5,313 nt of DNA from Pseudomonadota bacterium (GTDB lineage: Bacteria; Pseudomonadota; Gammaproteobacteria; SZUA-229): positions 1 to 5,313 of the forward strand of contig JADFWF010000365.1 in assembly GCA_015222965.1 (NCBI GenBank), in the 5' to 3' direction. Shown here in pieces: positions 1 through 5,304 of this stretch. Numbering within the stretch: position 1 is the stretch's first letter; the number at the start of each line of letters is the position of its first letter. The notes under the pieces were generated by a model that was given only the letters and a program-made list of their open reading frames with translations, was not told the origin of the DNA and made no database searches. A program made the translations under genes and the position numbers.

Positions 1-10
1 AAATGTTTTT

Positions 11-42
11 CTCTGCGTCTCTGCGTCTCCGCGCCTCTGCGG
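11..42. repeat. Four tandem 8-mers, consensus CTCTGCGN
   Basis: Four consecutive 8-nt units are visible: CTCTGCGT (11-18), CTCTGCGT (19-26), CTCCGCGC (27-34) and CTCTGCGG (35-42), followed by TTCAAG. The array lies downstream of the minus-strand gene ending at 110 and is outside any convincing coding frame. From memory, G/C-phased arrays of this type (TTTGCGTCTTTGCGG-like) recur between genes in many unrelated bacteria. Whether it is multicopy in this genome is inference. It may continue to the left of the window. Confidence 0.7.
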
Positions 43-109
43 TTCAAGTTTTTAAAGTTTTTTGGAGGTCAGCTAAGGCTCAACAGCGGCCTTTTAGTTT
101 TTCATCGAC

Positions 110-670
110 TTAAATCACACCACGCGTAACTTTCTTAAACGCCTTCATCGCATCGGGTATTTCGATATCGATAACCTGGTCAGGTATCCATTTATTGTCC
201 TTCTCACCCATCACATCTCGCACATGCTCACCTACACAACGACGCACCTGAAAACCCGGCTGATTGCCTTCTTCAAAAGTAAAGTTGCTGTATTCACTCA
301 TGCGATCGTTCATTAACGAAATATACTCATTTCGAAAATCTGTCTCTTTATCATCAGAAACATCTCGGCGATTATCGTGCATGGTTTTAGCCAGGTTTAA
401 TGCCAGCGCGGTAATCAGTGCCTGACGATCTTCAGCAGAAAAATCTTTTGAAGAGATAACTCGATCGACCACATGGACCAGAAACGCGGTGAACTCAGCG
501 ATAACATCCAGGCGCTGAAAGTGCGTATCGGTCTGAAAACCCTCGTTTTCCATGTGCATGACATTGGCACTGGCAATCTTCCAGAAGTTAAAACTCAGAA
601 CACTGCCGGTATCTTCAGGCGTGCGCTCTTTGGTTTTATCATTCCACTTATTTTTTACCCGGATTTTCAT
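110..670 (-). CDS. Conserved-looking hypothetical protein, 186 aa, cytoplasmic
   Basis: I do not recognise a named family with certainty. The ATG (complement of 668-670) is preceded by a GAGG Shine-Dalgarno sequence five bases away, the clearest ribosome site in the window, which fixes the start. The stop is TAA (complement of 110-112). The protein has a basic, charged N-terminus (residues 1-20) and then a segment rich in aromatic and hydrophobic residues (about 25-75, including FNFWKI and EFTAFLVHVVDRV). A helical stretch follows (78-100, ending KTMHDNRRD), then an acidic middle (103-135) and a C-terminal part with single Cys145 and WIPDQVIDIEIPDA. There is no signal peptide, no membrane segment and no recognisable catalytic motif. 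It is transcribed divergently from the three-gene cytochrome/dioxygenase unit and may share its regulatory region. The reality of the gene is well supported; its function is unknown. Confidence 0.8.
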   Translation of the reverse strand: MKIRVKNKWNDKTKERTPEDTGSVLSFNFWKIASANVMHMENEGFQTDTHFQRLDVIAEFTAFLVHVVDRVISSKDFSAEDRQALITALALNLAKTMHDNRRDVSDDKETDFRNEYISLMNDRMSEYSNFTFEEGNQPGFQVRRCVGEHVRDVMGEKDNKWIPDQVIDIEIPDAMKAFKKVTRGVI

Positions 671-675
671 AATAA

Positions 676-679
676 CCTC
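676..679 (-). promoter_or_regulatory. Ribosome binding site (GAGG) of the minus-strand gene
   Basis: Read on the minus strand, TGAGG is followed by TTATT and then ATG, giving a 5-nt spacer. This supports the start at 670. It contrasts with the plus-strand genes here, none of which has an equally clear Shine-Dalgarno sequence. Confidence 0.7.
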
Positions 680-690
680 AGCGTTCTCAT

Positions 691-719
691 ATGAACTGTC
701 ATGCGGAGAATAGTATACT
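691..719 (+). promoter_or_regulatory. Candidate promoter of the three-gene unit with palindromic -10 box
   Basis: TATACT at 714-719 matches the sigma70 -10 consensus in five of six positions. A weak -35 (ATGAAC, 691-696, three of six) lies 17 nt upstream. The predicted transcription start, near 725-727, precedes the ATG at 751 but follows the alternative ATG at 691, so it favours the shorter form of the downstream protein. The octamer AGTATACT (712-719) is a perfect palindrome and so also offers a -10 box on the minus strand for the divergent gene. No good minus-strand -35 is visible. Prediction by eye only. Confidence 0.35.
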
Positions 720-750
720 AATACAGATACTTATAAACTATGTTCCCAGA

Positions 751-1785
751 ATGGATATACCACAGCTTATCGACAACGTGCAGCAAAACTGCCACATCTC
801 TGATGCCAGGCATGCGGGCAATTACACGCTTTGCGTTTATTTATTAAAAATGCGTGAATTCTACCGCTGGGAACATCAACACGCGTTTAGTGAAAAGCTG
901 TCCACAGATGACATCGGTGACTGGTTAACCAGCCGTGAAGGACTCTGGGAAGATGTAGAAAATGACAGTTATCACCCGATAAACCTTGCTGACAAAAAAC
1001 ACGATCCGTTCGATTCGAAAAATATAAACCATTCACTCGCATCAGAGAACCTGGTTTACAGCGGTGGTTATGGCGTTAAAGACAAGCCACATTTCTTTTT
1101 AGCTGAACTTGAGAGTAAAAAGCAGGTAAACGATTATACGATCTACATCAGCGGCAAAGAATATGCTCGCGACCTGACATCCCCTCCTGCGATGAGCCAC
1201 AACAAGACCATCTATATTCGCCGCGAATCATTTAAACGCATGATTTGGGAACGCACTGATGAATGGCGCTGGAACAAACCGGAAAATGCCATGGCAAGAG
1301 CCATCCGCTGTTATGATTTTGATAACGACCTGGAAAACGCGCTATCTGAAATGACAGACAACGAACTCGATGCAGCCATACTGCATGAGATTGGTGAGAT
1401 CCAGGCGGGTGAAAATCTTGCTGGTTGGCACCAAATGATGAGTGATATCACTTTTACCCAGGCCGAGATCATGGCGCGCGCGGTGCGCGACCATTATGCT
1501 GATGCATTGAACACACTGCCGGCACTCATAGAAAATGACAACCAGGCATCGATCCATTTTTATTTTGCAAATTTAACCAATATGCGCAAACATATATTCC
1601 CATCACTTATGGAAGCTTATGATCAATGGTGTGAAAGTAAAAACGTAAAAGTAATTGAACAAATTGTCGCTTCATCATTGGAACACTGGCAGAATATTGC
1701 TCAACAGATAATTACTTTGCATCGTCAGGATGCCCAGCTTTGCAGCGATCATATCGAGGCGCTAGTTAAACGGAAACAATTATGA
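751..1785 (+). CDS. Uncharacterised 344-aa protein, probable Sfum_1244-type family
   Basis: The opening segment (MDIPQLIDNVQQNCHISDARHAG, followed by a YLLKMREFYRWE block) resembles what I remember as the Sfum_1244 family of unknown function. That assignment is recall, not a search result. The frame stays open back to an ATG at 691, but family-like sequence begins at the ATG at 751 and the candidate promoter lies between them, so I chose 751. There is no signal peptide or membrane segment, so it is probably cytoplasmic. Numbering from 751, the N-terminus carries a Cys/His group (C14, H15, D18, H21, C28). The C-terminal third looks all-helical and is rich in His and Glu: HEIGE at 212-216, H227, E239, H248, H269, H281, E311-H312. 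These could bind metal, but no established motif matches; HEIGE lacks the second His of the zincin HExxH. The stop overlaps the cytochrome start by 4 bp, implying coupled translation. Confidence 0.85.
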   Translation: MDIPQLIDNVQQNCHISDARHAGNYTLCVYLLKMREFYRWEHQHAFSEKLSTDDIGDWLTSREGLWEDVENDSYHPINLADKKHDPFDSKNINHSLASENLVYSGGYGVKDKPHFFLAELESKKQVNDYTIYISGKEYARDLTSPPAMSHNKTIYIRRESFKRMIWERTDEWRWNKPENAMARAIRCYDFDNDLENALSEMTDNELDAAILHEIGEIQAGENLAGWHQMMSDITFTQAEIMARAVRDHYADALNTLPALIENDNQASIHFYFANLTNMRKHIFPSLMEAYDQWCESKNVKVIEQIVASSLEHWQNIAQQIITLHRQDAQLCSDHIEALVKRKQL

Positions 1786-2459
1786 TGGCCTATCACATTA
1801 AAATTCGATTTAAATTATTACCTGGATCAAGATACGCAATATTATTGCCATTTTTATTGCTGTCGTTCCAGTCACAGGCGGATACCCCACTTAAGGGTGA
1901 TATAAAAAATGGCCAGTCTATCGCTGCAGAAAAATGTGACCGCTGCCATGGTTCTGGCGGCATCAGCGAAGATGTGGATACACCTCACCTGGCTTCACAA
2001 AGTGCTGATTACACGTTTAAACAGATCAATGATTACAAAAACAAAACACGTGAAGATAAAAACATGTATAAACGTGTAAGAAAGCTAAATGATCAACAGA
2101 TGGCAGATTTAGCTTTATGGTTTGAAAGCCTGAAACTGCCTGAGATAGATCCGTCAGCAAAAACAAACTTAAAACCACCCCAGGTTGTCGCTATCGGTGA
2201 TACTGAACGAGCAATTCCGCCCTGCAGTATATGCCACGGTAAAGATGGTAAAACCACAGCAGAAGGCGTGCCCATACTGGCAGGACAAAGTGCCGATTAT
2301 ATGATCTCAACCATGGAATATTTTAAAGATGGCTCAAGAGACAATGACCCGGGGGCAGCAGTACAGACAATTGTCAAAAAATTATCCGATATCGAGATCG
2401 AAGCAATCGCCCATTACTACGCTGCATTAGGCGGCCGACCAGCTCAAATAGAACAATGA
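1782..2459 (+). CDS. Secreted c4-like dihaem cytochrome c, second haem lacking the usual Met ligand
   Basis: A 225-aa precursor with a basic N-region, a hydrophobic core (about residues 18-30) and a likely signal peptidase site after SQA (31-33), so the mature protein should be periplasmic. Two covalent haem sites are visible: C52-D-R-C55-H56 and C148-S-I-C151-H152. The two cytochrome domains are joined by a linker (about 118-145), the c4 arrangement of electron carriers that feed terminal oxidases or other reductases. In domain 1 the distal ligand is probably M95, seven residues before the conserved Leu of KLND. In domain 2 the equivalent position before KLSD is V194, with no Met beside it, so that haem may be five-coordinate or use another ligand. 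The start overlaps the previous stop (ATGA); a second ATG follows at once at 1785. The stop overlaps the dioxygenase start. The physiological partner is unknown. Confidence 0.93.
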   Translation: MMAYHIKIRFKLLPGSRYAILLPFLLLSFQSQADTPLKGDIKNGQSIAAEKCDRCHGSGGISEDVDTPHLASQSADYTFKQINDYKNKTREDKNMYKRVRKLNDQQMADLALWFESLKLPEIDPSAKTNLKPPQVVAIGDTERAIPPCSICHGKDGKTTAEGVPILAGQSADYMISTMEYFKDGSRDNDPGAAVQTIVKKLSDIEIEAIAHYYAALGGRPAQIEQ

Positions 2460-3046
2460 ACAGTAACCAAAAAACAATTCACGAAGTAAAACCCGGTACT
2501 TTTATTTTTGCAAAAGAAAACGCACTTCCCTTAGATATCTGTCAGGAAATGATACGACGTTTCGAAGAAGACGCCGAGAACCAGTACCCGGGACGCATCG
2601 GCCAAACGTTTACTGCTGATGAAAGCATGAAACGCTCAACCGATCTGGTCACCAGCGGCAAAGAGAACTGGAAAGATCTGGATTCTGAATTATTCCGTTC
2701 CTTAGGCAACGCGATAAAAGAGTTTCGTGAAACTTACCCCTTCTTCAAAGGTGCTTTTAAAGATAACGGTTACGCTATACAGCGCACCAACCCCGGCGAG
2801 TATTATCACTGGCATATCGACGGCGGCAGCCACGAATTTGCTGACCGCCAGTTAGTTGCTGTCTGGTATCTAAATGATGTCGAAGGCCCGGGCGGTGAAA
2901 CTGAGTTTTCCTATCAGCAGGTGAAAGTAAAACCACAGGCTGGAAAGCTTTGTTTGTTTCCGCCTTTCTGGACGCATGACCATCGCGGGGTGACACTTGA
3001 AGCTGGCGTTAAATATATTGCAACTACCTGGGTAGTATTTGCTTAG
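2456..3046 (+). CDS. 2OG-Fe(II) dioxygenase, prolyl 4-hydroxylase-like, 196 aa
   Basis: A non-haem iron oxygenase of the double-stranded beta-helix class, expected to couple 2-oxoglutarate decarboxylation and O2 to hydroxylation of a substrate, often a peptide in this group. The iron triad is visible as H120-x-D122 (in YYHWHIDGG) and H176 (in THDHRGV). K186, ten residues later in GVKYIATTW, is the expected 2-oxoglutarate carboxylate ligand. Supporting family features are QRTNPGEYYHWH before the triad, the WYLND and GGETEF strands, and the PQAGKLCLFPPFWTH strand. The N-terminal 90 residues are mainly helical and probably form the substrate-side cap. There is no signal peptide, so it acts in the cytoplasm, unlike the co-translated cytochrome. 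It starts within the cytochrome stop (ATGA). The substrate cannot be read from sequence; a protein target or a small molecule are both possible. Confidence 0.9.
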   Translation: MNSNQKTIHEVKPGTFIFAKENALPLDICQEMIRRFEEDAENQYPGRIGQTFTADESMKRSTDLVTSGKENWKDLDSELFRSLGNAIKEFRETYPFFKGAFKDNGYAIQRTNPGEYYHWHIDGGSHEFADRQLVAVWYLNDVEGPGGETEFSYQQVKVKPQAGKLCLFPPFWTHDHRGVTLEAGVKYIATTWVVFA

Positions 3047-3064
3047 ACCTTAAAAATATATTTC

Positions 3065-3219
3065 CGCAAATGAACGCGAATAAACGCGAATGTTTTATTT
3101 GTCATTGCGAGCAAAGCGCGGCAATCCCCTATAGATAGCACAGTCGTCTGATAGAGATTGCCGCGCTTTGCTCGCAATGACAGATTCTATATTTGGTTAT
3201 TATTTCGCGTTCATTTGCG
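3065..3219. repeat. Outer 16-bp inverted repeat of a nested palindromic element
   Basis: CGCAAATGAACGCGAA (3065-3080) is the exact reverse complement of TTCGCGTTCATTTGCG (3204-3219). The left arm also contains a direct repeat, AACGCGAAT at 3073-3081 and again at 3083-3091 (10-bp period); the right arm has only one such unit. The arms enclose a second, perfect palindrome. The whole fills nearly all the space between the dioxygenase stop (3046) and the acetyltransferase start (3232). There is no transposase, and I see no clear target-site duplication. It resembles a small non-autonomous palindromic repeat; mobility is inference. Confidence 0.85.
3100..3182. repeat. Inner perfect 27-bp palindrome (REP/MITE-like, GTCATTGCGAGC type)
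   Basis: Positions 3100-3126, beginning TGTCATTGCGAGC, pair perfectly with 3156-3182, ending GCTCGCAATGACA. The loop is 29 nt (3127-3155), in which CTAT (3129-3132) and ATAG (3151-3154) could extend pairing a little. The core GTCATTGCGAGC...GCAATC is, from memory, a repeat found dispersed between genes in many bacterial lineages. As RNA it would form a very stable hairpin, but no T-run follows, so it does not look like a standard intrinsic terminator. It could still protect the upstream mRNA 3' end or reduce read-through into the acetyltransferase gene. Confidence 0.9.
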
Positions 3220-3231
3220 AAAAAAAGTTTT

Positions 3232-3669
3232 ATGTATTACGAAATAAAAGAACCCGCAAACAAAGAAGAGTTTAAAAGCTACTATCACCTTCGCTGGAAA
3301 TTACTCAGAGCCCCCTGGAAGCAGCCTGAAGGTTCTGAAGTCGATGACATAGAAGACCAGTGTTTTCATATCATGGCTGTCGATGACAAGAACGATGTTA
3401 TCGCTATCGCCCGCCTGCAGTTTAATTCGCCTGCCGAAGCGCAGATTCGCTACATGGCCGTCGCCGATCCATACCAAAAACAGGGAATCGGTCGTGAATT
3501 AATAAACCGGCTGGAATCACACGCGACAATTTCTGCCTGCAAAAAAGTAGTACTGGATGCGCGAGAACCTGCCGTCGGCTTTTATCAGAAACTTGGCTAT
3601 GCAGTGATCGAAAAAAGTTATCTGTTATTCGATGAGATACAGCATTACGGGATGTCAAAAACCCTTTAA
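3232..3669 (+). CDS. Stand-alone GNAT-family N-acetyltransferase, 145 aa
   Basis: Predicted to transfer an acyl group from acyl-CoA, in the cytoplasm. The acetyl-CoA binding motif A is visible as IRYMAVADPYQKQGIGREL, where Q-K-Q-G-I-G fits the Q/R-x-x-G-x-G/A loop (about residues 74-89). The later segment VVLDAREPAVGFYQKLGYAV is the typical GNAT beta5/helix4 block. The N-terminal YYHLRWKLLRAPWKQPEGSE closely resembles what I remember of the GNAT half of YiiD/FabY, where a hotdog thioesterase-like domain follows. Here the protein stops after the GNAT domain and no hotdog sequence follows, so it is a single-domain relative. The open frame extends back to a TTG at 3193, but that stretch is the repeat's outer arm; the ATG at 3232 opens the family-like sequence. 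No strong Shine-Dalgarno is present, only A-rich sequence at 3220-3227. The substrate is unknown. Confidence 0.85.
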   Translation: MYYEIKEPANKEEFKSYYHLRWKLLRAPWKQPEGSEVDDIEDQCFHIMAVDDKNDVIAIARLQFNSPAEAQIRYMAVADPYQKQGIGRELINRLESHATISACKKVVLDAREPAVGFYQKLGYAVIEKSYLLFDEIQHYGMSKTL

Positions 3670-3716
3670 GTCCTTGTTAGTGTTCAACGCATGATGCGAG
3701 ACACCTATAGTTAGTG

Positions 3717-3722
3717 TATAAT
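3717..3722 (+). promoter_or_regulatory. Consensus -10 box (TATAAT), candidate nuoM promoter
   Basis: A perfect TATAAT lies in GTGTATAATTCTG. The hexamer 17 nt upstream (ATGCGA, 3694-3699) is a weak -35 with three of six matches. Transcription would begin near 3729, leaving a leader of about 110 nt before the nuoM-like ATG that contains the whole hairpin at 3787-3815. It lies within the 172-bp spacer 3670-3841, which has no other gene. Confidence 0.45.
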
Positions 3723-3757
3723 TCTGTGCCTTGATTTCAGCAAGCTAATACCTCTTA

Positions 3758-3787
3758 TTGACATCAAATTAGCCTTAATTTTCTAAG
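3758..3787 (+). promoter_or_regulatory. Alternative promoter with consensus -35 (TTGACA)
   Basis: A perfect TTGACA (3758-3763) is followed after 18 nt by TCTAAG (3782-3787), a four-of-six -10. If used, transcription would start near 3794, inside the left arm of the following hairpin. Its transcripts would then avoid that hairpin, while transcripts from upstream would form it. Weak evidence, by eye only. Confidence 0.25.
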
Positions 3788-3825
3788 TCCTTATCTTCAC
3801 TAGTACGATAAGGACCAAGCTTTTT
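3787..3825 (+). terminator. Stem-loop plus T-run: intrinsic terminator or leader attenuator
   Basis: GTCCTTATC (3787-3795) pairs perfectly with GATAAGGAC (3807-3815) across an 11-nt loop, and five Ts follow at 3821-3825. The stem is AT-rich and the T-run begins five bases after it, so termination would be modest. It sits only 16 nt before the nuoM-like start. It could end transcripts from the acetyltransferase side or, if the TATAAT at 3717 is used, act within the nuoM leader. Confidence 0.5.
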
Positions 3826-3841
3826 CATAAACAGAAACTTT

Positions 3842-5299
3842 ATGCAGCTGTTAACAGGACTATTGATCACACCGCTCTGTGGATCCATCTTGATCGCCAT
3901 CTTGCCGGCTGGTCGTGATCGCCTGTATCGCAAAGTTGCACTGGTTACATCTCTGCTAGCCATGTTGTTTTCGTTTTATCTTCTCAGCATGTTCGATACT
4001 CAGGTTGCTGGATTACAATTTACTGAGCACATGAAATGGAATCCGCGTCTGGGCATGGCCTATGATGTTGGTGTCGATGGCATCTCACTGCCGATGATCC
4101 TGCTTGCTACCGTGTTGTGTTTCATCGCGATACTGGCTTCCAGAAGCATTACCGACAAACCCAGAGGTTATTACCTGTTAATGCTGCTGCTGGAGACAGC
4201 CATGCTTGGTGTTTTCATGGCACAGGACTGGGTACTGTTCTACGTGTTCTGGGAACTGACCCTGATCCCGCTGTTCTTCCTGATCGATCGCTGGGGTGGC
4301 AAAGGCCGTCACGGTGCAGCGCTCAACTTTGTACTGTATACCTTCGGCGGTTCGATCTTTTTGCTGGTCGCCATGCTGATACTTTTTGACAACCTGCCTG
4401 CCCACAGTTTCTCTATGCGCTACATGGCCGAGGCCGCATCTTCGCTGTCTGATCACAAGCAGATGCTGATCTTCCTCGGCTTTTTGATCGGTTTTGGTGT
4501 AAAGATGCCAATCTTTCCTATCCATGGCTGGTTGCCAATTGCCCACGTCGAAGCACCGAGCCCGGTCAGTATCCTGTTATCAGGCATCCTGTTGAAAATG
4601 GGCGCCTACGGTCTGCTGCGGGCGGCCGAGATGCTGCCCAACGCTGTTATGCAGATGCAGACCACACTGATGGTGCTTGCCCTGATCAGCCTTATCTATG
4701 GCGGCCTGCTCGCATGGCGCCAGACGGATATGAAAAAGATGATCGCCTATTCATCGGTCAGCCATATGGGGGTCGTGCTGTTAGGCATCGCAACACTGAA
4801 TATTACCGGTATATCCGGCGCGGTCATGCAGATGACTGCCCACGGCCTGGTCGCCGGCGCCATGTTCCTGCTCATCGGCCTGCTCTATGAGCGCACCCAT
4901 ACACGCGACATCCGCGACTTCAGCTCATTAGTCAGAACCACTCCACGATTTGCCTTTTTTACCATCTTTGCTTTTATTGCTGCCATCGGCATGCCGGGCA
5001 CTGCCGGTTTTATCGCTGAGCTGCACATCCTGATTGGCGGTTACCAGCAATGGGGCTGGCTGATCCTGGCGCTGAGCCTTGGCATCATGATCAGTGCCGC
5101 TTATGCGATCCGTACCATCGGACGACTGTTCACCGGCCCTAGCCGCAAAAATATGCACGATGTAGAAGACCTGCGCAAAACAGAAATGGTAGCAGCAGGG
5201 TTGTTGACAGCAGGTACCATTTTTCTGGGTGTGTTCCCTGCATTCTTCTTGCAGTACATCACGCCATCAGTCGCTAGCCTGAGCAACTTGTTTAACTGA
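3842..5299 (+). CDS. nuoM: NuoM-type (complex I antiporter-like) proton-translocating membrane subunit, 485 aa
   Basis: A polytopic inner-membrane protein of the proton-conducting antiporter family (NuoL/M/N, MrpA/D). It is hydrophobic throughout, with about 14 membrane segments expected, and a little shorter than E. coli NuoM (509 aa). NuoM-group signatures include FYVFWELTLIP, GVKMPIFPIHGWLP, SGILLKMGAYGLLR, IAYSSVSHMG, MTAHGL and LYERTHTRD. The residues matching the four key charged channel positions of E. coli NuoM are all present: E138, K221, K252 and E393. The usual Asp of WLPDAH is replaced by I233. No nuoL precedes it; the upstream neighbour is an unrelated acetyltransferase, separated by a promoter-like spacer, so this is not the normal nuoL-M-N order at its 5' side. 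It may serve a second complex I or an accessory cation/carbon module. The start at 3842 matches the usual NuoM N-terminus (LLTGLLITPLCGS), with an in-frame TAA upstream at 3809, but no clear Shine-Dalgarno. Confidence 0.9.
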   Translation: MQLLTGLLITPLCGSILIAILPAGRDRLYRKVALVTSLLAMLFSFYLLSMFDTQVAGLQFTEHMKWNPRLGMAYDVGVDGISLPMILLATVLCFIAILASRSITDKPRGYYLLMLLLETAMLGVFMAQDWVLFYVFWELTLIPLFFLIDRWGGKGRHGAALNFVLYTFGGSIFLLVAMLILFDNLPAHSFSMRYMAEAASSLSDHKQMLIFLGFLIGFGVKMPIFPIHGWLPIAHVEAPSPVSILLSGILLKMGAYGLLRAAEMLPNAVMQMQTTLMVLALISLIYGGLLAWRQTDMKKMIAYSSVSHMGVVLLGIATLNITGISGAVMQMTAHGLVAGAMFLLIGLLYERTHTRDIRDFSSLVRTTPRFAFFTIFAFIAAIGMPGTAGFIAELHILIGGYQQWGWLILALSLGIMISAAYAIRTIGRLFTGPSRKNMHDVEDLRKTEMVAAGLLTAGTIFLGVFPAFFLQYITPSVASLSNLFN

Positions 5300-5304
5300 A
5301 GAAT

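Noticed and set aside
75..95. AAGGC...GCCTT inverted repeat as terminator of the minus-strand gene
   Set aside because: The stem is only 5 bp, and on the minus strand it is not followed by a T-run; the T-rich side is on the plus strand, where no gene ends.
473..694. Plus-strand 73-aa open frame
   Set aside because: It lies antisense to the start-proximal part of the 186-aa minus-strand gene, which has a good ribosome site. No family-like sequence is visible in the plus-strand frame.
691..750. N-terminal extension of the 344-aa protein from the ATG at 691
   Set aside because: The extra 20 residues do not look like the family N-terminus, there is no Shine-Dalgarno, and the likely -10 box (714-719) would lie inside the coding region. 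The ATG at 751 fits better.
3100..3182. 27-bp palindrome as a rho-independent terminator
   Set aside because: The stem is much longer than usual and no T-run follows in either direction, so I call it a repeat; incidental termination remains possible.
3061..3226. CRISPR array or attachment site
   Set aside because: The repeats are inverted rather than evenly spaced direct copies, there is no spacer series, and there are no cas, integrase or tRNA genes nearby.
3193..3231. TTG start extending the acetyltransferase by 13 residues
   Set aside because: The added residues are translated from the outer arm of the palindromic repeat, and the TTG has no ribosome site. The ATG at 3232 begins the recognisable GNAT sequence.
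3680..3704. Imperfect hairpin GTGT...CGCA-TGA-TGCG...ACAC after the acetyltransferase stop
   Set aside because: Two short 4-bp stems are split by an asymmetric internal loop and no T-run follows; it is too weak to call a terminator or operator.
4117..4546. Other-frame open frames inside the nuoM-like gene (plus 4117-4389, minus 4178-4546)
   Set aside because: The host frame has continuous membrane-protein signatures across the region; these are overlapping frames with no recognisable protein features.
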